From Alphaproteobacteria bacterium (GTDB lineage Bacteria; Pseudomonadota; Alphaproteobacteria; Caulobacterales; Parvularculaceae): a DNA stretch of 8,275 bases. Each line of letters begins with the position of its first letter. Positions within the stretch are counted from its first letter, which is position 1. Below the pieces are notes generated by a model. The model made no database searches, had not been told where the DNA came from, and saw only the letters and a list, made by a program, of their open reading frames with translations. Made by a program: the position numbers and the translations under genes. The stretch is taken from positions 1 through 8,275 of the forward strand of contig JAUIEG010000102.1 in the NCBI GenBank assembly GCA_030428745.1, in the 5' to 3' direction. Of the stretch, positions 1 through 7,916 are shown one piece after another.

Positions 1-2
1 TC

Positions 3-290
3 GGCGCCCCGGCGCTGCTGGAGACAGACTGGGCGCATTTGCCGGCGATCGTCTGGCTCTGTATTTTCTATTTGGCGATTGCGACGACGGCAGGCGCTTA
101 TTTCCTGTTGCAATTCGCGCTTTTGCGCATCCCGGCGGCGAAAGCCAACGCCTATATGCTGCTGACGCCGGGCTATGTGATCTTGATGGAGGAGCTTGCC
201 GGCTCCGGCTGGGTCGCGCCCCAAGTCATGGCTGGCGCAGTTGTGACCCTGATCGGCCTTGCCATTCTCATCGCCTCGCCCGAAGTTTGA
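3..290 (+). CDS. EamA/DMT-family membrane transporter, C-terminal part (5' truncated)
   Basis: This is the last 95 codons of a gene whose start lies before the window; the frame is open from base 3 to the TGA at 288-290. The peptide is strongly hydrophobic, with about three membrane helices. They run roughly from the IVWLCIFYLAI stretch, through the ANAYMLLTPGYVILMEEL stretch, to the final AGAVVTLIGLAILIA helix, which ends a few residues before the stop. The pattern of a small-residue and proline-containing helix (LLTPGY), a short loop, a GxxVTLxGLxIL helix and an abrupt end is typical of the second half of EamA (DUF6) transporters of the drug/metabolite superfamily, usually ten-helix exporters of small metabolites. 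The substrate cannot be read from this fragment. The next gene starts 3 bases after the stop, so they are probably co-transcribed. A TTG at 39 could be taken for a start, but the same frame stays open and transporter-like upstream, so I treat the gene as truncated. Family assignment rests on pattern only. Confidence 0.75.
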   Translation, partial: GAPALLETDWAHLPAIVWLCIFYLAIATTAGAYFLLQFALLRIPAAKANAYMLLTPGYVILMEELAGSGWVAPQVMAGAVVTLIGLAILIASPEV

Positions 291-293
291 TCC

Positions 294-767
294 ATGTACA
301 AAGACGCAAAAAAAGAACGCTATAAAGAGACGGCGAAAGAAATCGCCGCCGTCATCGACGGTGAGCCGAATGTCATCGCACGCATGGCGACGGTCTCAAA
401 TATCCTCCATCACGCCTTCGATCATTATTTCTGGACGGGGTTCTATCTGGTCGATCCGGAAAAACCGGAAGAGCTTGTGATCGGCCCCTATCAGGGAACG
501 ATGGGCTGCCTGCGCATTCCCTTCGGAAAGGGCGTGTGCGGCGCGGCGGCGGCGCAGCTTAAGACGCAACGCATTGAAGACGTTCACGCCTTTCCCGGAC
601 ATATCGCTTGCGATGCGCGCTCGCAGTCTGAAATCGTTGTGCCGGTCGTCGACAGGAAAGGCGCGCTGATCGCCGTTCTCGACGTTGACAGCGATCAAAA
701 GGCTATGTTTGACGAGATTGACCAGCAGGCGCTCGAAGCCATCATTGAACAGAGCTTCGGAAAGTAA
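294..767 (+). CDS. msrC: Free methionine-(R)-sulfoxide reductase, GAF-domain (fRMsr)
   Basis: This 157-residue cytoplasmic protein is a single GAF domain, the normal size for the family. fRMsr reduces free L-methionine-(R)-sulfoxide to methionine, with electrons from thioredoxin, and so repairs oxidised free methionine. The decisive evidence is three cysteines in the expected contexts: C72 (GTMGC), C82 (KGVCG) and C106 (HIACD). Their spacing of 10 and 24 residues equals that of the catalytic and resolving cysteines of Escherichia coli YebR/MsrC (C84, C94, C118). Family hallmarks also present are FYLVDP near residues 50-55, GPYQG at 64-68, and the SEIVVPV and VLDVDS strands near 112-133. The ATG at 294 lies 3 bases after the transporter stop. 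No strong Shine-Dalgarno sequence precedes it, so translation is probably coupled to the upstream gene. The following hydrolase starts 24 bases downstream, suggesting one transcript, although no functional link is obvious. Function is inferred from motifs and is quite secure. Confidence 0.93.
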   Translation: MYKDAKKERYKETAKEIAAVIDGEPNVIARMATVSNILHHAFDHYFWTGFYLVDPEKPEELVIGPYQGTMGCLRIPFGKGVCGAAAAQLKTQRIEDVHAFPGHIACDARSQSEIVVPVVDRKGALIAVLDVDSDQKAMFDEIDQQALEAIIEQSFGK

Positions 768-776
768 CGCGCCCAT

Positions 777-786
777 AGAGGAGGGG
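777..786 (+). promoter_or_regulatory. Strong Shine-Dalgarno site of the serine hydrolase gene
   Basis: The purine run AGAGGAGGGG sits five bases before the ATG at 792 and lies wholly in the 24-base gap after the sulfoxide reductase stop. It fixes the hydrolase start and contrasts with the poorly marked start of the preceding gene, so the hydrolase is likely translated independently and efficiently. Confidence 0.75.
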
Positions 787-791
787 ACCTC

Positions 792-2096
792 ATGAGGAAC
801 TTCACCAGACACGCATTGCCGGCGATCGCCGTCGGATCGCTTCTCACCCTCGGCGCCTGCGCACCGGAAACCACTGGCCGCGTCGTTTCGGTCGAGGCGC
901 CGCAAAACGCCATCCACAAGGAACATCTGAAACGCATTGACGCGGTTCTTCAGAAGGAAGTTGACGAGGGCGTGCGCGCCGGTTTTGTCGCCGCGGTCGT
1001 CACGCGCGACGGCGTCGCCTATCAAACCGCAGTGGGCGAGGCGGATCCGTTCAATGAGACGCCGATGACCCTCGATACGCGCTTCCGCTTCGCGTCCATG
1101 ACCAAGCCGATCATCTCCGTCGCCGTCATGCAGCTTGTGGATCGCGGCGTTATCAATCTCAACGATCCGGCGGGGCTTTATATAGATAGCTATAATGATG
1201 CGCGTGTCGCGACGTCGCGGGACTTAAACAGCGATGGCGAGTTCGAGACGCGGCGGGCGTCCCGTCCGATAACGGTGCATGACCTGCTCACCCATATGGC
1301 GGGCATCGGCTATGGCTTCACGCAAAACACCGACCTTGAGAAGGCGTATTTCGACGCCAATCTCTTCAGCACCGACGGAACACTGTGCGAGCGCATCGAC
1401 CAGATTGCTGCTGTGCCGCTGCTTTACGATCCGGGAACGAAGTGGGAATACAGCTATTCAATCGATGTGCTTGGTTGCCTGATCGAAGCCGCTACCGGCA
1501 AGCCGCTTGATGACTATCTTAGCGAGAATATTTTTGAACCGCTCGGCATGACCGAGACTGAATTTTTCATGGATGAAGCGGATCTGGAAGACCTCGCCAT
1601 CGTCATTGAATTTAATGAAAACGGCGAGATGGTGCGCTCCGGCGGAACCGGTCTCGCCAAGGGAATCAATGATATCCCCTTCGGTGTGATGTCCGGCGGG
1701 GCGGGGCTACTTTCCGACGTTCACGACTACACGCGTTTCATGCGCATGCTGTTGAATTATGGAACGCTTGACGGCGCCCGCATTCTGTCGCCGCAGACTG
1801 TCAAACTGATGACTGCGGACCATACGCCCGAAGCCGCGCGTCCGCCAAACTGGATCGCCTCCGGCACTACCTTCGGGCTTGGCGGCTCAGTGGTGCTGGA
1901 GCCCGGTTATACGAGCGAGGTGGCCGCGGCCGGCGACTGGGGTTGGGCCGGTTACTGGGACACCTGGTTTTCAATCAACACTGAGCTTGGCGTCGGCTAT
2001 ATAACGCTGGCGCAGGCGCAACCGAACCCATACATCAAACCGTCGCGGGCGCGCTTCGGCGTCAAAGCCATCGCTTACGGCGCCCTACGGCAATAG
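792..2096 (+). CDS. Serine hydrolase lipoprotein of the class C beta-lactamase / esterase (EstB-like) family
   Basis: This 434-residue exported protein has a lipoprotein signal: a basic N-terminus, a hydrophobic core and the lipobox LGAC with C23 as the lipidated residue, so it should be membrane-anchored and face the periplasm. The catalytic Ser-x-x-Lys motif is S102-M-T-K105 (FRFASMTKPI). The second catalytic element is the tyrosine of the WEYSYSIDVLG segment, most likely Y220 in place of the family YxN. The third region is GDWGWAGYWDT at about 381-391, which occupies the place of the KTG or GWGG motif. Other family marks are the TVHDLLTHMAG segment at 161-171 and LSDVHDYTRFMRMLL at 307-321. 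Such enzymes act as esterases, D-aminopeptidases, carboxypeptidase-like proteins or regulators, and few are true beta-lactamases; the substrate here cannot be told. An aspartate-rich loop at residues 144-152 (DLNSDGEFE) resembles a calcium site. The start is supported by a strong ribosome-binding site. The stop lies 6 bases from the end of the convergent PH-domain gene. Confidence 0.9.
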   Translation: MRNFTRHALPAIAVGSLLTLGACAPETTGRVVSVEAPQNAIHKEHLKRIDAVLQKEVDEGVRAGFVAAVVTRDGVAYQTAVGEADPFNETPMTLDTRFRFASMTKPIISVAVMQLVDRGVINLNDPAGLYIDSYNDARVATSRDLNSDGEFETRRASRPITVHDLLTHMAGIGYGFTQNTDLEKAYFDANLFSTDGTLCERIDQIAAVPLLYDPGTKWEYSYSIDVLGCLIEAATGKPLDDYLSENIFEPLGMTETEFFMDEADLEDLAIVIEFNENGEMVRSGGTGLAKGINDIPFGVMSGGAGLLSDVHDYTRFMRMLLNYGTLDGARILSPQTVKLMTADHTPEAARPPNWIASGTTFGLGGSVVLEPGYTSEVAAAGDWGWAGYWDTWFSINTELGVGYITLAQAQPNPYIKPSRARFGVKAIAYGALRQ

Positions 2097-2102
2097 GTGT
2101 CT

Positions 2103-2642
2103 TTAGTCGTCATCATCGTCATTGATGCGGCGACGCTCGCGCTGATCGGAGCGGAGCGCTGACTTTGCGTTTTCGATAATTTTGCGCAGGCGGATCGGGT
2201 CATCGAGATCGGGCAGGGTGATGACGCCGACGCCCGTGCCGCGCAGCACGAGTTTTCCGTAGCTCAAGAGCCGTCCCCAAATGGATTGGTGGAGGGTGAT
2301 TTCCTCAATCTTGTTGAGGCTCACTTCCTGTGTGTTCCGTGAAATGAGGCCGGTCTTGTAAACAAAACGATAGGTCGTGACGGCGATCTCGGTCGTTATG
2401 AGAATGATCAGATGGTTGATCAGAATAAGCGCACCGCATGCGCCGGCGACGCCTGCTGACCACCAGGCCACTTTCAAACTCTCAAATGAGTGTCCCGCGG
2501 CGAACTGAATGTAGAAAATCAACGCCAGCGACGCAGCGCCCAAAGCAAACCACATCATGGGAAAAAAACTGTAGGTCCAGTTGAAGTTGGCGCGGTGAAT
2601 GATCTCCTCGCCCCCGGCCAGTGTCTTATCAACATACCCCAT
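2103..2642 (-). CDS. Two-helix membrane protein with bacterial PH domain (bPH2/DUF304, YdbS-like)
   Basis: This 179-residue protein has two predicted membrane helices, near residues 24-46 and 60-82, followed by a cytoplasmic bacterial pleckstrin-homology domain at about 84-163. The domain signature is visible: TTYRFVYKTGLISRNTQEVSLNKI, then a QSIWGRLLSYGKLVLRGTG segment and a closing DDPIRLRKIIENA helix. YdbS/YdbT-type proteins share this arrangement; their roles are poorly known, so I assign no function beyond a membrane-anchored PH domain. The C-terminus is unusual: a basic RRERRR-like stretch (QRERRRI, about 167-173) followed by N and five aspartates at the very end. The ATG at 2642 is supported by a GGGGAAG Shine-Dalgarno about seven bases upstream. 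A TATAAC hexamer on this strand at 2671-2676 could be its -10 element. The gene is single, convergent with the hydrolase and divergent from ettA, so it has its own promoter. Confidence 0.83.
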   Translation of the reverse strand: MGYVDKTLAGGEEIIHRANFNWTYSFFPMMWFALGAASLALIFYIQFAAGHSFESLKVAWWSAGVAGACGALILINHLIILITTEIAVTTYRFVYKTGLISRNTQEVSLNKIEEITLHQSIWGRLLSYGKLVLRGTGVGVITLPDLDDPIRLRKIIENAKSALRSDQRERRRINDDDDD

Positions 2643-2845
2643 CTTCGAACTTCCCCATTCCAGTCTTATTGTTATACCCGTCGGCGCTAAAACCGCCCGC
2701 CCGTGGTTATCCAGTGCCTATATAGGCGATGTGAGACGGATCGAAAACGCCGGTTTGCGTTGAAATGACGAGCTTTCGGGGATAAGACGCGGCGCTGTTC
2801 CCCTCCTGCAACGAAAAACACCCTCAAGGAGCCTCAAGGCTATTT
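2643..2845. promoter_or_regulatory. Divergent intergenic promoter region between the PH-domain gene and ettA
   Basis: This 203-base gap must hold promoters for both flanking genes. On the minus strand, TATAAC (plus-strand GTTATA at 2671-2676) is a plausible -10 element for the PH-domain gene, but no good -35 lies at the usual distance. Toward ettA, TTGAAA at 2760-2765 followed after 15 bases by GATAAG at 2781-2786 is a weak promoter candidate with a short spacer. A perfect 12-base palindrome, GCCTATATAGGC, lies at 2716-2727 between the two and could be an operator. I see no open frame or structured RNA signature here. The promoter assignments are inference from sequence resemblance. Confidence 0.4.
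2822..2839 (+). repeat. Tandem 8-base direct repeat in the ettA leader
   Basis: CCTCAAGG occurs at 2822-2829 and again at 2832-2839, a period of 10 bases. Each copy contains an AAGG Shine-Dalgarno-like core. The second lies six bases before the ATG at 2846 and is the likely ribosome-binding site; the first, extended to AAGGAG at 2826-2831, is a better match but stands 14 bases away. The repeat may be chance, or it may offer two alternative ribosome-binding registers. Confidence 0.4.
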
Positions 2846-4513
<1,668 letters not shown>

Positions 4514-4530
4514 CGCGCGTAAGTTGACCG

Positions 4531-5124
4531 CTAACTGGTGCAGTTATCCGGTTCGCCGTCAGCGTCGGGATCGTCACAAAGCTGCACCTTGCTGGATACG
4601 CGCGGCCAACGGATTGTCGTCCGGTCGAATACGATCGGTGTCTCCATCACATGGTTCGTGATGCTTGGCACATAGGTGTAGGTCATCTCGACCACGACGA
4701 GAGAGCCGACGTCGCTGAGAACGTCCTCATCGTCGAGGGTCGTGTAATAGTCGCCAGCAGCATATGGCGTGGTGCCGTCAGAAGCCCGGCTCCAGTGGAC
4801 GATCGGATCGCCTTCGGAATCCCGTACGACGGAGATTAGCCGCAAAGCCATGCCGGAGGAATCGTTGGGTTCGACAATCGATTTCACCCCGTCAAAGAGA
4901 TCGTCCATGTCGTCATCAATCAGGAATTCCGACTGTGCGGTGAGGTCCGCGAGCGTATTCGCGGAAATCGCCACCTTGCGGTTCACCGTCATCGCCGTGG
5001 AAGCTTCCACAAGACCGAAAAAGAGCAACACCAGCACCGGCAGCAGCATGGCGAACTCCGTCGCCGCCAGACCGCTTTCATTGCGGCGAAGCCCTGTGAC
5101 TGTATTTCTGATACGGATCATCAT
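4531..5124 (-). CDS. TadE/TadF-like minor pseudopilin with C-terminal calcium-loop-like tail
   Basis: This is the third gene of the Tad-type operon (197 residues from the chosen ATG). After a short basic N-terminus comes the prepilin-like motif G18-LAAT-E23-F, with Glu at +5 relative to the cleavage glycine, as in Flp/TadE/TadF substrates of the TadV peptidase. One membrane helix follows (about 27-45, LLPVLVLLFFGLVEA), and the remaining roughly 150 residues would be extracytoplasmic. In Tad systems such proteins are minor pseudopilins needed for assembly of Flp pili or adherence. The last residues are notable: C183 and C195 bracket a D-x-D-x-D-G-x-x-D loop. The start is chosen at 5124 because GAGG at 5131-5134 stands six bases before it. 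A TTG at 5136, overlapping the upstream stop, would add MRRL and is the alternative. The stop lies 17 bases from the end of ettA. TadE versus TadF cannot be decided by eye. Confidence 0.85.
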   Translation of the reverse strand: MMIRIRNTVTGLRRNESGLAATEFAMLLPVLVLLFFGLVEASTAMTVNRKVAISANTLADLTAQSEFLIDDDMDDLFDGVKSIVEPNDSSGMALRLISVVRDSEGDPIVHWSRASDGTTPYAAGDYYTTLDDEDVLSDVGSLVVVEMTYTYVPSITNHVMETPIVFDRTTIRWPRVSSKVQLCDDPDADGEPDNCTS

Positions 5125-5135
5125 GAGGCGCCTCA
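5124..5135. repeat. 12-base perfect palindrome at the pseudopilin gene junction
   Basis: TGAGGCGCCTCA is its own reverse complement. On the coding (minus) strand it contains the TGA stop of the upstream pseudopilin gene and the GAGG ribosome-binding core of the downstream gene, and its last base is the A of the downstream ATG. It could fold only into a short stem, so any effect on coupling between the two genes is speculative. Confidence 0.5.
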
Positions 5136-5723
5136 ATCGTCCCTGTTGTTGAGCTCATATGGCTCGTTCCGAAAAATCGCCGTGGAGATCAGGCGACGCT
5201 TGTTGGTGCCTGGTTCGGAAAGATTGAGGCCAATCGCCGGATTGAGAGTCGTATAAAGGTAGCAAATCCGAACCCGGACGATCTCCAGCTCATCACCCGG
5301 ATTGAAAGGAATGGCCGCAACATCGTCGGGCGGGGCGTCGGCGCATGTCGCTGGCGTGTTATCCGCTGCTAGCTGAGAAAAGGATGTGTAGGTGTCAACT
5401 TCAATCGTCAAACGGTTGTTGCAGGCGCCGAAAACGTCGAGAACATTGCAAATGTCTTCGTACATTTCATCATATTTGTCATCCATATCGCCGAACGACT
5501 TTTGCACCTGACCCGTCTTGATGCGGCGCGCAGCATCGCCGACTGTCGCATCGACAACTGAATTGGCGAAAAAGAACCAGCCGACTTCAAAGATCGAGAA
5601 CATCATCATCAGGAAGATTGGCGCGATGATGGAAAATTCGACCGCTGTCGAGCCGCGGGAATCCTTTTCGAATTCCCGCCGCGCTAGGCGCTCCGCCCAA
5701 TTGAGCCGTGACTTTGCGAACAT
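5133..5723 (-). CDS. TadE-like minor pseudopilin
   Basis: This 196-residue protein is the second gene of the Tad-type operon. A basic N-terminus (RLARREFEKDSR) leads to the prepilin-like motif G24-STAV-E29-F, with Glu at +5, then one membrane helix of about 30-53 (SIIAPIFLMMMFSIFEVGWFFF). The sequence that follows (NSVVDATVGDAARRIKTGQVQ) is highly typical of TadE proteins of alphaproteobacteria, so this is the surest TadE of the pair. The C-terminal domain is predicted to lie outside the cytoplasm and holds four cysteines (C92, C101, C127, C154), an even number that would suit two disulfides. TadE and TadF are processed pseudopilins required for Flp pilus biogenesis. The ATG at 5723 is preceded by purine-rich sequence (GGAAGCTGGAG on this strand). 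The gene starts 13 bases after the stop of the TadG-like gene, and its stop lies 8 bases before the next ATG, so the three are almost certainly one transcript. Confidence 0.9.
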   Translation of the reverse strand: MFAKSRLNWAERLARREFEKDSRGSTAVEFSIIAPIFLMMMFSIFEVGWFFFANSVVDATVGDAARRIKTGQVQKSFGDMDDKYDEMYEDICNVLDVFGACNNRLTIEVDTYTSFSQLAADNTPATCADAPPDDVAAIPFNPGDELEIVRVRICYLYTTLNPAIGLNLSEPGTNKRRLISTAIFRNEPYELNNRDD

Positions 5724-5736
5724 GGCTCCAGCTTCC

Positions 5737-7839
5737 CTATTTACTGATATGCAGGTTCACGAGATCGGCGGCGATTTCCCCGAATGCTTCTTCAAGGTCA
5801 TCGCCATCGACAGCGTCATGGAAATACGGCGCCGTAGGTCGTGTCGCGCACGCCTTGAAGACATTTGCCGTTGATGTGCTGTTGAGGCCGAACATGATGG
5901 TATAGACAAGATAGCCTTCAGATTTCATGCGATAACAAACACGCAATAGTTTTTCGTCGAGTTCATCTCGCATTTCATTTCGTGTATTGATGCCGTCGCC
6001 CATGCGTTCTTCAATAGCGAAACCATACTGGCCCTGTGTGGTTCCCCAATGCGTATTACTATCACTGCCAACGACTTGTTCACCGTCGGTCATGATCACA
6101 ATAGCCTTCTGCCACTTTTCGTAGTCAGGATCTCCCGGGCCGATGCCTTCGGTGAACGGGGCCTCTTTGGAAAGGACACGCCACCCCCAGGCCGCACCGT
6201 GGGCGATATCCGTGTTGCCGTTCGGAACCAGCGAGTCGACATGGTCCTGAACCGTCTGACGAACATTGGTCAGCGGCAGGATTGGCGCCGGGCAATCCAT
6301 CTCGGCGTTTAAATAGCTGGAATTCGGCGTGTCGTATTTGCCCTTATAGGTTGATGTGGCCGGATCCCACCAGCCGACATAGGACATGCGCAACAACCAT
6401 TCCTGGCGGGCGGCGCCATGATTGCCCGAGCTCAAGGGCGAGGTCGTAACTGACCGCTCATTCAGGAAATCGACAAAGGCGGTATCTGTGACATTGCCTT
6501 GGAGCACGTCGCGGAAGTAGTGCACAATTTTCGCATACTTATCGAACTGAGCATTGCCAGCATGCGTGTAATTGTTGTCGTTCACGAAGTAGTAGTTGTT
6601 GTAGGACGTTTCGTTAATACTGCGTCCAGACGAGTGGGAGTCGTCATCGTCAGGATCGTCGAAATAATATCCGTGCCATGGCGTACCATATGAGGTAGTG
6701 CCGCTTTGGCTGGAATAGCTGCTGTCGCTTTCGCAATCTTCGCCGTTGTTGCAGTCAACCTCATCAGGCAGGAACACCGGAACCCAGTTGAAATTGTCCG
6801 AATCCGTCAAGGCGCTGACATCAAGCGTGAAGTCGGGCGCATCATTAAACGCGTCGTATATTTTCGATTCCTGAGGGTTGCCGCTTCCGGCGTACTCAGA
6901 TGGATTGGCTGTATAGGCGTTCAGGTCCGATGAGGAGAATGATGCTCCTGGCGGAACGTCGATTTCATCCAGAGGGTAGGGACGCGCCTCGACACAACCC
7001 TGCCATGACAGGCCTGGCGTGGTGTCGTAGAGTGTGAAGTGGTTGACCTTCGTGTTCATATCGACATTGCCGGATTCGTCGACATGGAAGAATCTGCGGC
7101 CGTGATAATAGGCGTTCGCGCCGGTGTCCGCCCATGCGCTGTTCCAGCCCGTGGAACCGCCAGCATTGATGTTCGCGTTAAACGGAACAACGCCAATTTT
7201 CAGGTTTTCACTTGTCGCGTCGGCGCCATACATGACGTCAAGCATGGTTTCGACGGCGTCTTTCAATCTTTCAATCTTGTCTTCATCATCACCCGATGCG
7301 GGATCGCCCATGGAGCCGGTCACGTCGAGAACAAGCGCAAGCTCAACCCGGCCGGAGCCTTTCTTGGTGATCTCCACGCATTTGCCGATATCCAGATCGT
7401 GAATGCCCGCAACGCCGAGAAGATAGGTTTCGATCTTGCCTGAAATGCAGGTGATGATGACCGCATTGTTGTCGAGACCGAATTCGATGTTCCAGCCTGG
7501 CTCCAGCGTGTGTTCGTAGTTGAAGTTGGCTTCGAAAAACTTGCGGCCATATTCCTTCAGCTGTGCGTCGGTCAGGTCAGGATCGGTGGCGTTCAACTGC
7601 GCTAGCGCCAGTGACGCGGCGTCCATGGATTCCACCATGTCAGCGCGCACCGCATTCCATCGGGTGTAGTCGACGGCGCCGCCTGCGAACAGGAAAAGGA
7701 CCGTCGCCATGAAGGCAAACAGAAAGAAGATGTTGCCATCTCTGTTGCCTGCGAAACTTTTGATGGTCGGTCTTAGATCGAAAGGCGAACGCTTCGCCGA
7801 TTTATCCTCGCCGACTATACCGGTATCTTTAACCAGCAT
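5737..7839 (-). CDS. TadG-like pilus assembly protein with von Willebrand factor A domain
   Basis: This 700-residue protein is the first gene of the operon. After a cytoplasmic N-terminus of about 35 residues, the RDGNIFFLFAFMATVLFLFAGGAVDYTRW segment (about 33-61) is the N-terminal helix typical of TadG-like proteins. The rest should be extracytoplasmic. A von Willebrand A domain begins near 165 with the metal-site motif D172-V-T-G-S-M (DxTxS form). Later parts of the metal site are probably T543 (GNTDIAHG) and D585 (VIMTDGE). The interval between these is about 370 residues, far more than the usual 70 or so, so the domain carries a large insertion that includes a tract rich in Asp, Ser, Asn and Tyr (about 362-425). 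Eight cysteines are present, at 131, 154, 282, 363, 369, 516, 635 and 664. TadG proteins are thought to anchor or assist pilus assembly; the A domain suggests metal-dependent adhesion or protein binding. The ATG is preceded by GGGGAG at six bases. Confidence 0.9.
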   Translation of the reverse strand: MLVKDTGIVGEDKSAKRSPFDLRPTIKSFAGNRDGNIFFLFAFMATVLFLFAGGAVDYTRWNAVRADMVESMDAASLALAQLNATDPDLTDAQLKEYGRKFFEANFNYEHTLEPGWNIEFGLDNNAVIITCISGKIETYLLGVAGIHDLDIGKCVEITKKGSGRVELALVLDVTGSMGDPASGDDEDKIERLKDAVETMLDVMYGADATSENLKIGVVPFNANINAGGSTGWNSAWADTGANAYYHGRRFFHVDESGNVDMNTKVNHFTLYDTTPGLSWQGCVEARPYPLDEIDVPPGASFSSSDLNAYTANPSEYAGSGNPQESKIYDAFNDAPDFTLDVSALTDSDNFNWVPVFLPDEVDCNNGEDCESDSSYSSQSGTTSYGTPWHGYYFDDPDDDDSHSSGRSINETSYNNYYFVNDNNYTHAGNAQFDKYAKIVHYFRDVLQGNVTDTAFVDFLNERSVTTSPLSSGNHGAARQEWLLRMSYVGWWDPATSTYKGKYDTPNSSYLNAEMDCPAPILPLTNVRQTVQDHVDSLVPNGNTDIAHGAAWGWRVLSKEAPFTEGIGPGDPDYEKWQKAIVIMTDGEQVVGSDSNTHWGTTQGQYGFAIEERMGDGINTRNEMRDELDEKLLRVCYRMKSEGYLVYTIMFGLNSTSTANVFKACATRPTAPYFHDAVDGDDLEEAFGEIAADLVNLHISK

Positions 7840-7845
7840 AGGGAA

Positions 7846-7851
7846 CTCCCC
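7846..7851 (-). promoter_or_regulatory. Ribosome-binding site of the TadG-like gene
   Basis: On the minus strand GGGGAG lies six bases before the ATG at 7839. It supports this start and marks the beginning of the three-gene pseudopilin operon. Confidence 0.7.
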
Positions 7852-7916
7852 GAAACACTACTGATGCACACGACAGATTGCGGCGCTTGTCGTTAAGGGG
7901 AGGTAAGGAAACGTGG

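Noticed and set aside
396..1025. A 209-codon open frame on the minus strand
   Set aside because: It runs antisense across both the sulfoxide reductase and the hydrolase, whose catalytic motifs are unmistakable. Its arginine/alanine-rich product shows no family pattern, as expected of a shadow in GC-rich DNA.
792..2096. True beta-lactamase resistance gene
   Set aside because: The SxxK motif is shared by many esterases and peptidases. The lipoprotein anchor, the YSY in place of YxN and the WAGYWDT in place of KTG favour a generic serine hydrolase.
7039..7443. A 134-codon open frame on the plus strand opposite the TadG-like gene
   Set aside because: It is antisense to the von Willebrand A motif region, and the minus-strand protein has clear domains and a good ribosome-binding site.
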